Shown: positions 12,001 to 16,972 of the stretch, one piece after another
Position numbering within the stretch: position 1 is the stretch's first letter
Layout: each line of letters opens with the position of its first letter
Origin: Paracoccaceae bacterium
GTDB taxonomy: Bacteria; Pseudomonadota; Alphaproteobacteria; Rhodobacterales; Rhodobacteraceae
NCBI GenBank assembly: GCA_007120685.1
Contig: SKNG01000413.1
Location: forward strand, 1 to 36,602
DNA length: 36,602 bases
Reading direction: 5' to 3'
Notes under the pieces: model-generated
Told to the model about the DNA's origin: nothing
Database searches by the model: none
Seen by the model: the letters and a program-made list of their open reading frames with translations, nothing else
Made by a program: the position numbers and the translations under genes

Positions 12001-15000
12001 CGGCGAGAAGGGCATCGCCACCTCGAACCGTTTTTACCTGCCACCCGATGTGGCGCAGATTGGCTTCGATGCCTGGCCCGGGGTTCTGGGCAACGGCTCG
12101 CTGAGCGCGCTGTGGGTGGATATGGACGGCAACGAGACGCCGCTGATCATCCGCGATGTCGGGCTGTTCATACAACTGGACGAGAATACCCCGCGCAAGC
12201 GTTATGTCGCCGAAATTCCCGGCGGCGTGGCCGGCACCGTTGGCAGCCTGCGGTTCGAATTCAGGGGCAGCGCCACGACATTCCTGGAGCGGGCGCGCTT
12301 TGTCGGGATCGACAATATCGGCGTGGACGGGATCAGGATCGAGATCCGGACCCGCGAAGTCGAACTGGAGGAAGAAGAACCCGATCTGAACGGCAATGGC
12401 AATGGCAATGGCAATGGGAACGGCTCGGGCAATGGAACCGGGAATGGCACCGGCAACGGCACCGAGACGGGGAACGGTACGGGCAATGGCACCGGGAACG
12501 GAACCGGAAACGGCGCAGAGAACGGCAACGGGACCCAGAACGGTAACGGGACGGGCAACGGGTCGGGCAACGGGTCGGGCAACGGGACCCAGAACGGTAA
12601 CGGAACCGGCAACGGTATAGAGAACGGCAATGGCACCGGAAACGGCACCGGAAACGGCACTGAAAACGGCAACGGGAACGGCACAACGGACCCGGCCCCC
12701 ACCGATCCGGCCCCGCCCACGCTGGAACCCGCGCCCGAGGCAGAGCGCCCAGAGCCCGAGGTCGTCGGCTTCGACTTCCCCAATTCCAAGGCCGGCAAGT
12801 GGCTGTTCACCGACACGCTGAAGAAGAGCGACAGCCAGAAAAGCGGGCTGGAGGCCATCGCCCGCAGCACCAAGGACTTCAAGGACGGCGCCAATCTGAA
12901 GGAGGTGGTGCTGGAGAACCAGACCGGCAGCGACGCCGAGATCGTCATCACCCTGCCGCCGAACCTGTTCCTGGGCGTGCAGATCTCCTCGGCCATCGGG
13001 ACCGAACTGACCGAAGACGACATCGAACTGGCGCCGATCACCTGGTCCGATGCCACGCAGACCCGCCGAATCGAACTCACCCTCGCTGCCGGCAGCACGC
13101 AGACCCTGAAGCTATACGCCGGGGTCGAACTTTCGGAATTGCAGCGCATGCTGGGGCCGAAGATTCTGGATGCCGGGCTGCGCATCTCGGAATTCTGGCG
13201 CGGCCAGCCGCTGGGCAAAGTGCATGATTTTCGCTTCTTCTACCTGCTTGATATCGGCGATGATTCCACCATCGACGGCGTCATCACCCTGCCGCCCACC
13301 GTCGCCGGGCAGGAGCGGCTTTTCGTGCTGCCGGGCAGCGCGCCCTTCGACATCTCCATCCCGCTGTCCAAGGCCGATGTCTACAAGGACGGGTCCAAGA
13401 CCAAACCCGCGATGGAAAGCAACTTTCGCGCCAGCGCGCTGGACCTGGGGCGCTGGCTGCAACTGGTCAATACCGCGGCTTCGCAGGATCTGGTGCTGAA
13501 CTTCCTGCCGGAACTGCCCGCCAACCGCAGCGACGGCCATGTGAAGCTGAAGACCGAACTGCGCTTCGGCGGCGAAAAGACCGGCAGCATCGTCTTCAAG
13601 GCGCCGATCCGTCAGCAGAACGCGCTGGATGTGAACCTGGCGCAACTGGCCAACGGGCTGGAGTTGCTGATCCGCGGCTTTGGCGAAGCGGGTTTCGCCG
13701 GTATTGATACCGCCGTCACCGATGACGATCTGCGCGCGCAGATGGAGGCGCTCTACGCCCCGGTGATGGAGATGCTGCTGCGCGAGACGGCGGGCGGCAG
13801 TGATTTCTCGGCGCTCGATCCCTGGCCGGGTGTGCTGAGCCTGTTTGCGCCCTTCGTGGCGCAGGGCAGCATGGCGCTGGGGGCAGGGCAACTGGCCAAC
13901 CAGCCGCTCTACCGGCTGGCGCCGCTGACCGAGGCCGAGTTTGCCCGCATCCAGGAATGGCTGGCCCTGCCCGCCGGCACCCGCCCGCCCTTCGACCCCA
14001 CGCCCCGGGCCGAGGCGCGGCTGGATATCGACCGCAAGGCACTGGAATCGCTGGTGCTGAGCCATGATCCCTACCGTCTGCGCCCGGATCTGACCCCCGC
14101 CCAGGCGCTTTACCGGCTGCAATCGGTCCTGAACCCGGCGATCCGCGATGCCACCCCGGCGATCCGGCTGGCCGTCGATGGCGCGCTGCGCTCCTATGCG
14201 CTGGCGCATCTGGCCGGCGAGGCGACGCTGGACATGCGCGGCTTCTCCGACCGGATCGGCTGGCTGGTGGCGCATGAGTTCCTGCACAACCTCGGCCTGG
14301 TCAACGAATACGGCGCCGACGGGCTGCCGCGCAATCCGGCCCGGCCGACGCCGCTGTCCACGCTCTACAACACCAATTTCACGGCCGAGCAACTGGCGGT
14401 GCTGGCCCTGGCGCTGGATGATCCGCGCCTGTCGCCCAGCCCGGATCAGGGGCGCGTCCTGGCGCAATGGTATCTGGACCGGCTGCGCGAATACGACGCC
14501 GCCTTCCCCGATGGCCGCCTGACCGCCAATTCGCCCGGCGTCGATCCCTCGGACGACCCCGCGCCCTTCACCAACGGCGATTTCGCCATCCCGCCGGGCG
14601 ATGCCGGTTTCGGCTGGCAACTGGCCGGGGCGGCGCAGGTCACGGATACGGGGCTGCTGCTGGCCGAGGCGCTGACCGGCAACGGGCGCGCGTCGCAGTT
14701 CCTGCTGCCGCCGGCGGGTGCCAGCCATCTGCGCGTGACCTTCACCAATCTGATGACCCTGACCCCCGGCCTGCCCGATGCCTTCGAGATCCGCCTGCGC
14801 AACGCCGATGGCAGCCCGCTGGCCGTGGCGCCGCTGGATGGCACCGATGCCGCCGTCAACCTGCAGGCCGATGGCACGCTGGCGCTGGCCCCGGGCGTGT
14901 TGCGGGTCAGCGAGGGGCCGACGGGGCCGGGTAGCCAGCTGGTGCTGGACCTGCCGCTGCCGGTGGTGGAGGGCACGCCCCTGCTGCTGGAGTTCGACCT

Positions 15001-16972
15001 GATCGGGCTGGGCGAGCCGGGATCGTCGGTGGTGGTGGCCTCGGTGCAGCCGGTGCTGCGGGCCGATACGCTGCGCGTGCTGTCGGTCGAACCCGGGCCG
15101 GATGCGCTGCGCGTGCGTTTCAACGCCGATTTCGACCGCTCGGTGATTGCGCTTTACGGCCCCGGCCCGGATCTGCCGGATGATCTGCGCGTGATCGATG
15201 CCGAGGGCAATGCGGTCAGCGGCAGCCTGCTGTTCACGGATGACGGCTTCTGGTTCCTGCCCACCGGCGGCTTCGCCCCCGGCGCCTATGAGTTGATTCT
15301 GCGTAGCGGGGCGGATGCCTTCACCGGCCCGCTGGGCGATCTGGACGGGGTGGGCGACGGGCTGCCCGGCGGTGATTTCCGCGCCGGCTTCAGGGTTGAC
15401 GAGCGCGCGGTGGCGCTGGCCTCGGGCGACATCATCGCCCCGGCGGGCGCGGCGGTGGCAGAGGGCGTGCCGGTGCGGCTGACCTCGGCCGGGGGGATTT
15501 CATCGCTGCGTTTCACGCTGGAATTCCCGGACGGGGCGCTGGCAGTGGAAGGGCTGCAACTGGCGCCCGATCTGGGCGGGTCGCTGGTGCCGCCCGTGGC
15601 CACCGAGACCGGCGAGGACGGTATCACGCGTGTCAGTTTCGCGCTGACCCTGGCCCAGCCGCTGGCGCCGGGCACGGTGGGTCTGGGGCGGCTTCTGCTG
15701 GCCAAGGGGGCGGGGCGGGACTATGCGCAGCCGGGGCAGGTGCGCTTCGTTCTGGACATGCTCAACGGCGAGCCGGTGGCGCGCGAGGCCGGGCGGGCAC
15801 TGAAGCTTGCCAAGCTGCCGGGCGACCTGAACGCCGATGGCGCGCTTGATGCGGCGGACGCGGACGCGCTGGAGCGGGTGCGCGAGGGGTTGGATACGGG
15901 CTTTGCCGCCTTCCCGCTGATCGACCCGGTGCGCCTGATCGTGGCGGCGACAACCGATCCCGCCGATCCCGTGGACCCGACCGACCCTGTTGACCCGACT
16001 GACCCTGTGGACCCGACTGACCCTGTTGACCCCACGGACCCTGTTGACCCAACGGACCCCGTGGACCCGACCGACCCCGTGGACCCGACCGACCCTGCAG
16101 ACCCGACTGACCCCGTGGACCCGATTGATCCCGTCGAGCCCACCGACCCAACCGATCCTGTCGACCCCACCGACCCTATCGAGCCCACCGATCCTGTTGG
16201 TCCAACCGATCCTGCCCTGCCCGATCCCGACCCGACCCCGCCGCAGCCCCCCGGCGCGGCGGTGGCGGGCGAGGGCCGGCTGGCGCTGGGCGGGGTGCCG
16301 CCGTTCCGCGCACCGCAGGCCCCTGCCGGGGGCGGCGCCACGGCCGTTACCGCGCAGGGCCGTCCCACCGCGCTGGGCAGTCTCCTGCCGCGCACGGCCC
16401 CCCGGGCCATCCCCTCGGCCTGTATCTGGGCCGATAGCGATCTGACGCCCGAGATCCGCGCGCTGCTGGCGCAGCTTGACGGCATGCCCGAGGGCGCTGC
16501 GCTCTGCGTCGGCGACATGCTGCAGATGGGCGAGGCGGCGCCGCCGCCGCTGCTGCCTTCAGGCGGTGATGCAGGCGGCCAACCCCGTTCGGTCTGGTTC
16601 TACGCCGATCTGCCCGCGCAACTGGTCGCCGCGCTGGAAGCCCTGGCCGCGCAGCACAACTGGCCCAGCATCCCCGGCAACCGCATCTGGGTGATCTGGT
16701 TGCGCGAGCCCGGCGCGGGCGCCACCGATACGCGGCCCGCCCCGCTTGCAGCGCCCGAAACAGCGCCGCCCGAGACCGCGCAGCCCGAAACAGCGCCACC
16801 CGAGACTGCGCAGCCCGAGACCGCTCAGGGTGACGCCGCCCAGACCATGGGCAACGCCGCGCAAACCCTGGCGCTGGGCGCGGCGCTGGCGGCCTTTGCC
16901 CACCCGCGCCGGCGGCCCCACCAGCCGGTCAGGCAGGACGCGCAGCGCGAAAGGGCCGAGCATGACGGTTGA
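2..16972 (+). CDS. Giant multidomain secreted/surface protein, 5' end outside window
   Basis: The frame is open from the first full codon at position 2 with no stop until TGA at 16970-16972, so the true start lies upstream and more than 5,650 codons are visible. Segments in order: NHL/SMP30-like propeller strands (2-750), a Big_5-like Ig domain (about 750-1075), a CARDB-like domain (to about 1400), nine cadherin/He_PIG-like Ig repeats (1406-4078), an RHS/YD-like stretch (about 4640-5440), a dockerin-like module (5741-5884), another cadherin-like domain, a BIG2-like domain (about 6450-6700), a ZU5-like region (about 6730-7140), a YVTN/lactonase-like propeller (about 7830-9340), an alpha/beta-hydrolase-like region (about 9880-10350), an Asn-Gly linker (12389-12685), an HExxH region (14273), a cohesin-like plus dockerin-like pair (about 15410-15930), an Asp-Pro-Thr linker (15956-16216) and a C-terminal domain holding the only two cysteines. 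Domain names are by eye. An extracellular or surface role is inferred; substrate or partner unknown. Confidence 0.9.
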   Translation, partial: DAAGLGATALAQAPDGSILIAGGLGRGALYRLAETGGAAGPPFAQLGEPIYDLAFGADGRLWAANGAQLLELNPASGAVLARHGAGLTQALAIDPASGAIYITSGRGIERFDPASESFTSFSQQRAGDLAFAPDGSLWAAAWPQRGAILRFDDQGRAEEMLRLPGPVDGLAFGAAGTAQEGLLFVSTNRDTSGDPAGRSALYLVDLATRDWLVLGQSPARGDNLLALGDGRILSVQGAQVDVLNPVAAPSIIGITPASGQIVTTPVNTITLRFDSAMLTGDGTERGSVLNPDNYLLANRQGQIIPVTGLAWDATSRSVTLSVDALGTEEYLLAIARQLSSEAGVTLAQRVETRFSVMLDFSDRVSLAFSNVRTSAQDGTLRYDVRITNTSGAPLPVPMRLVLDPDRAFGGAALGAEQAGPLWLLDLSDALPDGNTLEPGQSITTTPVLALPRGAQFGIGHALYALPQPNEPPELTEELPERAEVGQTLTRQLQARDPNGSEVAFLLLEGPEGLSLTPQGLLSFTPTAATDAEVLMRLRLIDALGASRDVAQVIAVDGGNRPPVFLIAPGQVFAVEGMPLVQPFAAADPDGRAVALRFQNLPPGAFFDAAQGALVWMPEYGQAGSYADVRVIASDGLGETVHRFDLLVAEAAAPPLAAPPSERVVREGDRLRVQLLASDPRGAALRFGSPALPAGASIDRDSGLFEWTPGFTDAGRYRIPIVISNGARSTTVHLPIEVLNVNAPPVFAPLDEIALFEGQALDLALAAFDPDNPRHAGPVRIGDTLVNEEERFTEPSLTHAIQGLPEGASFDAETARLTWVPARGQAGRYTLTVSATDDGDGTGQPATTTQQIVLRVMPVNSPPDLAPLSNRSVDAGSVLEIPISASDPEGDPLRLTAMIAPAPGAGSIGLDLRPRALGAEGNGFGQFNGFGQFIDNGDGTGVLRFSPVAFDRGNYIVTVMAEDDGGGEPALVGRDEVSFVLSVEAPSIPPRLQVMAQAVAVAGRELRVPIRAIDPDQDPLSFSAEGLPAGARIDTLPQYGRAELVWTPGTGDIGTRDVELIVRDNGNNGAGPVGEDRATLRLVVRAANTAPLLLPVGDLSVDAGAVLDLTLQAVDADEDVLHWQAQNLPPGATLDPATGRLLWAPDHGAAGVYQGIILRVTDGADSSSEEITITVNAVNRAPVMVPLPIQFGREGAEMTFRLIAADPDGDPLVFEARDPLPPGASLDSATGVFRWVPGFDASGVRVLNFAALDPQGSEALVAVTLDIADVNRAPVLAADNQIAFLGEELRFAVQASDPDGDALSYAFTGLPPGAVFDAATGAVRFTPGPGALGEYVVTASVSDGRAQASQPFILRVLAEAQAPRPLIVTTPDFAVLPGQRVSVTVLTDSFLPVAAKRLLVDGAELALDVDGRAQITPTGPGVLVLRAIVTDAAGQEGVAETVIRVRDPEDTAAPIVTLPPALGRLPLSAATEIAFGIEDRNLDHWRLELRHAASGATRLLAEGRETGAQAVTLDPGQFASGFYSLHLSATDVSGRQSATSVALELLPGARDDHAILTQTDLVLRAGENTLALTRQHDALANPQDGLMGSAWRAPWQDFRIETDPMSTGRAEGGLPRGLGRESRLHLSLPDGSRVAYGVRIETESLAGLQLARPVFVPDQPGGWQLEARTGPLIAAGGRLYDLQSGQALDPQALDGFAFALTAPDGTEYTLDGRGRVQAIRFADGTALQLSDSAIIGPEGVLADLTRDHRGRLVEVSSPQARLLYGYANGGLLDRVRLVGGTETAQFAYDPDGRLLGATGADGGWIDGDTLRPLSGSFGPLAVSAGSMQTVNLGADGQGVLALTLRGSELAGPGGRVLLGLRLAGDAATPRVLSGLDLLSSETTGGVRTHIVAVQTAGLHLIALDGAAGAGVQATLFLPGDLDGDGRVDGRDAERFELGPVDITGNGAAGVADARIIAANAGFATNLPPVIDAEPARTFTDLPLRLPMADLASDPEGDPVFLRVAYAIDGSAALAPDGRSLTFTPAPGFAGTALVGLVADDGFAASAVYDLAIEVIDERPFAIDFLTRETELEIGGLTELLAVGDFPSASGVLLPLSYLDLTFSAPEVLDLRADGLIRGLIEGASLIIAERDGTRAVTRVTVGNESLEDLADALLGLEVVPGAVTLAAGSGSLALRFLDDFGTVLEPEPDAIAFFSSNDAVVTVDAQGRLQAGAPGEAVVTVIMGSLERLVPVRVAEPQTGAVAMGRDGGVIASEEGITVAIAPGALGREVSAQIDRVARAALPIAPPPEDLGWDFVDAFRFTIDDALMAVPAQFSLPTDLPEGEEVVIYRYAPLPGPDGWVMGWQQVASGLVGADGVARSEGGYDLGLVANSFYAVTNPQERGVARQGGTAFAAFPQNNAAMGAVMALPGGIHVGATAPAPRLTLHMPIGQIQITFSAIAPSGLVESITQTVNAVVGGLLEAFDVSIFNIGQVADPADLVPVITGSVVDSDGDTITLTLRGEEFAPRSPDLGEAIEVPDDGGAVWLALGRGDIEALLVAIAEAEEGAERVEAGGMIAIAVPADQVSDTELMVDLPEGLGVSVLELRVIRFDLALESAQLQGGVAAGATAGGVGDTFLGPRPQISDLWRLNNNNDVTVGLVANGAFRDLAFGVDQIVVMGADEPGAPPDILRRIALDGWPDARPGDPDEPDPRGTALPRSAVTFDDGARAVVAMERAGTLALVNLVTGEQADLLDLSALGRESGDPGARARAVPYHIILDRSNRYALVSDAQLPLIYLVDISGEKLVHLGTFDTGLEGFGLREIALTQDEAALVVTATNGVPHDGQGEGRLAFISILEFGFFVNEVLAGTADFVTQVETQAGNGAALRQPYGLQLRRDVRGQDIAIVTDRNNDAAGVFTFQRKDAFFWEARAQVPFTLAPPIPFNHPLAGAMRRDSFEVNNAAQVVLAPDLSYAFVMGQNRFALDDVTRNPNYRASILSVFPNLFNAGEPRPAVAAGSAIAVIADPLGENPALVGALRPVSNAFATRLAVSGDGLYLYASYEGQNAIFAYSLPALLAQLEATENEPLLRGFNPLNDIGPDGSSLINFSFTAGFGAELRQGVNLDIDLRADFAWWDDDGAFAQRPSAPGSPNAPIGTGAVSRPQGIVSQAPVIGLISPQRDDRDVGPVVTFEWSLGGQSLDHTLWVSVQSPGGGLFAGESDSALIDALRDAGFREGVFEDDPTASDLFMDGNRNRVFAKQFPGTTEEVLRFTLPFPLTRGQVYAWGISVNDEGRRLQTMSDVFRVAPAEAEGTFSSVTVLTHNFHPFWGPPPTEAAIFDLAQQIARRNDGMVAVYQPETGQWLSATPGRDLSDPRGALVLLTDWYRESAINDSGFTEAAASAIFAGLMHLNEETGPDLFSLPMHFIGHGRGAVVNSEIVERLLFHVGKTMPDLHFTALDPHDHDIPSLAIDFEAFAKAKARGALRKTIKLGVGALATRNPILAWNGVKAFTKSILYSGLGDFSRVIGLQYLDWRSFRDPQITYWDGIDFFDSYYQQRAVIDASGVLPLLATSNWGPGALSRLQVDPLAEAARVLRQTSKGLDPNEVNFTLSVWGRQIPEADINRSLDRLPGFVEDDIWPLIARYTGFSGGLGTLHERTLAWYAGTAALNIDRIGSVYSDGEPIWRRLSDRGVETDGWLVGVKSRYYPPYFDEMENLQGWYRAFSDVERFGLFRNAEGETPTGPLVDGYPWEGIGEGWFYSWLGGGAGSFTVRGVQGERPEAPGAAGAERPVAGEFNNTRHGAQADPIPIVFNGDFQAGFRPYYGRIVAPGFLSAGLGLAGAAPEGTLEYQFPGWSYQGGQIDGLLGLRLQVPQVEALIDGLGISPDAAAAFVQGLDGMLDLVRILTDTLISGGTMTDAVRAVLAAADFRAFFDGRIGLDDVRAITQTLHETSLYTTSKYSLFTDFRREFTDIALSGPNLLLPFGIYGATSGAIQDFATDVLPQLMFWLQANAIDYHMSLVSRGGEKGIATSNRFYLPPDVAQIGFDAWPGVLGNGSLSALWVDMDGNETPLIIRDVGLFIQLDENTPRKRYVAEIPGGVAGTVGSLRFEFRGSATTFLERARFVGIDNIGVDGIRIEIRTREVELEEEEPDLNGNGNGNGNGNGSGNGTGNGTGNGTETGNGTGNGTGNGTGNGAENGNGTQNGNGTGNGSGNGSGNGTQNGNGTGNGIENGNGTGNGTGNGTENGNGNGTTDPAPTDPAPPTLEPAPEAERPEPEVVGFDFPNSKAGKWLFTDTLKKSDSQKSGLEAIARSTKDFKDGANLKEVVLENQTGSDAEIVITLPPNLFLGVQISSAIGTELTEDDIELAPITWSDATQTRRIELTLAAGSTQTLKLYAGVELSELQRMLGPKILDAGLRISEFWRGQPLGKVHDFRFFYLLDIGDDSTIDGVITLPPTVAGQERLFVLPGSAPFDISIPLSKADVYKDGSKTKPAMESNFRASALDLGRWLQLVNTAASQDLVLNFLPELPANRSDGHVKLKTELRFGGEKTGSIVFKAPIRQQNALDVNLAQLANGLELLIRGFGEAGFAGIDTAVTDDDLRAQMEALYAPVMEMLLRETAGGSDFSALDPWPGVLSLFAPFVAQGSMALGAGQLANQPLYRLAPLTEAEFARIQEWLALPAGTRPPFDPTPRAEARLDIDRKALESLVLSHDPYRLRPDLTPAQALYRLQSVLNPAIRDATPAIRLAVDGALRSYALAHLAGEATLDMRGFSDRIGWLVAHEFLHNLGLVNEYGADGLPRNPARPTPLSTLYNTNFTAEQLAVLALALDDPRLSPSPDQGRVLAQWYLDRLREYDAAFPDGRLTANSPGVDPSDDPAPFTNGDFAIPPGDAGFGWQLAGAAQVTDTGLLLAEALTGNGRASQFLLPPAGASHLRVTFTNLMTLTPGLPDAFEIRLRNADGSPLAVAPLDGTDAAVNLQADGTLALAPGVLRVSEGPTGPGSQLVLDLPLPVVEGTPLLLEFDLIGLGEPGSSVVVASVQPVLRADTLRVLSVEPGPDALRVRFNADFDRSVIALYGPGPDLPDDLRVIDAEGNAVSGSLLFTDDGFWFLPTGGFAPGAYELILRSGADAFTGPLGDLDGVGDGLPGGDFRAGFRVDERAVALASGDIIAPAGAAVAEGVPVRLTSAGGISSLRFTLEFPDGALAVEGLQLAPDLGGSLVPPVATETGEDGITRVSFALTLAQPLAPGTVGLGRLLLAKGAGRDYAQPGQVRFVLDMLNGEPVAREAGRALKLAKLPGDLNADGALDAADADALERVREGLDTGFAAFPLIDPVRLIVAATTDPADPVDPTDPVDPTDPVDPTDPVDPTDPVDPTDPVDPTDPVDPTDPADPTDPVDPIDPVEPTDPTDPVDPTDPIEPTDPVGPTDPALPDPDPTPPQPPGAAVAGEGRLALGGVPPFRAPQAPAGGGATAVTAQGRPTALGSLLPRTAPRAIPSACIWADSDLTPEIRALLAQLDGMPEGAALCVGDMLQMGEAAPPPLLPSGGDAGGQPRSVWFYADLPAQLVAALEALAAQHNWPSIPGNRIWVIWLREPGAGATDTRPAPLAAPETAPPETAQPETAPPETAQPETAQGDAAQTMGNAAQTLALGAALAAFAHPRRRPHQPVRQDAQRERAEHDG
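1406..4078 (+). repeat. Nine tandem cadherin/He_PIG-like Ig domains inside the giant protein
   Basis: Nine units of roughly 90-120 residues follow one another. Most open with an Asn-x-x-Pro signature (NRPPV, NAPPV, NSPPD, NTAPL, NRAPV). Each then has an acidic turn of the SDPDGD/ADPDGDPL type, a 'LPPGA..D..TG...W.P' strand pair, and a closing G.Y...V...D strand. This is the classic pattern of bacterial cadherin-like and putative-Ig (He_PIG) repeats, which usually bind calcium between domains and form extended stalks. The units are clearly diverged from one another at protein level, so this is an old array rather than a recent expansion. A single further unit of the same kind lies at about 5890-6165 after the first dockerin-like module. 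Confidence 0.8.
2761..2796 (+). repeat. Perfect 18-bp tandem duplication in the giant gene
   Basis: The 18-mer caacgggttcggccagtt occurs twice in immediate succession (2761-2778 and 2779-2796), duplicating the hexapeptide NGFGQF in frame within the fifth cadherin-like unit. The copies are identical at every base, unlike the diverged Ig repeats around them, so the duplication looks recent or recently homogenised. Confidence 0.9.
5741..5884 (+). other. Dockerin-like calcium-binding module within the giant protein
   Basis: The encoded segment contains an EF-hand-like loop DLDGDGRVDGRD (5756-5791) preceded by LPG, with Asp at loop positions 1, 3, 5, 9 and 12 and Gly at 6, as in the first half of type I dockerins. 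A weaker second half, DITGNGAAGVADARI, follows. Dockerins bind cohesins, and large secreted proteins often carry such modules outside cellulosomes. A cohesin-like domain lies about 9.6 kb downstream in the same polypeptide. Confidence 0.7.
12389..12685 (+). repeat. Asn-Gly-Thr low-complexity linker (about 99 residues) in the giant protein
   Basis: The segment consists almost wholly of NG, NGT, NGS and NGTQ/NGTE dipeptide-based units, follows an acidic run (ELEEEEPD) and precedes a Pro-rich stretch ending in EPEVVGFDF. It lacks the GGxGxD signature of RTX nonapeptides. Codon choice for Gly varies among ggc, ggg, gga and ggt and for Asn between aac and aat, so the DNA is less repetitive than the protein. 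The likely role is a long flexible spacer separating two halves of the protein. Confidence 0.9.
15410..15930 (+). other. Cohesin-like domain followed by dockerin-like EF-hand loop
   Basis: The stretch from VALASGDIIAPAG to VRFVLDMLNG shows the cohesin-type order of strands: a Gly-rich start, a VPVRLTSAGGISSLRF strand, a D.AL.VEGLQL strand and a late VSFALT strand. It is followed directly by LPGDLNADGALDAADADAL, whose loop at 15824-15859 has Asp/Asn at calcium positions 1, 3, 5, 9 and 12. The second half of the dockerin is degenerate. The assignment rests on pattern recognition only. Confidence 0.55.
15956..16216 (+). repeat. Asp-Pro-Val/Thr hexapeptide repeat linker (87 residues)
   Basis: About fourteen units of the type DPVDPT, with occasional DPA, DPI and EPT variants, form an 18-base coding repeat. 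It lies between the dockerin-like module and the C-terminal domain and should be a stiff, acidic, extended spacer like wall-spanning Pro-rich linkers. Synonymous positions vary far more than in the surrounding gene: cct, cca, act and gtt codons, rare elsewhere here, are frequent. That keeps the DNA from being a perfect repeat. Confidence 0.9.

Noticed and set aside
9098..12175. Minus-strand open frame of 1,025 codons opposite the giant gene
   Set aside because: Same artefact. The plus frame shows propeller and hydrolase-like patterns through this whole span, while the antisense product is compositionally biased.
12389..12685. RTX calcium-binding repeats
   Set aside because: Gly-rich, but the GGxGxDxxx nonapeptide is absent and the spacing is dipeptide-based.
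12202..13218. Minus-strand Pro-rich frame with PVPFPVPLP repeats
   Set aside because: It is the reverse complement of the Asn-Gly linker (Asn-Gly codons read as Pro-Val/Leu-Pro), not an independent repeat protein.
15956..16216. CRISPR-like or minisatellite array
   Set aside because: The repeats are in-frame coding units with no spacers, and the DNA copies differ at synonymous positions.
16746..16961. Upstream extension of the GAF-adaptor gene
   Set aside because: It overlaps the Glu-Thr-Ala repeat end of the giant gene in another frame and encodes Arg/Pro-rich nonsense. The ATG at 16962 gives the natural start.
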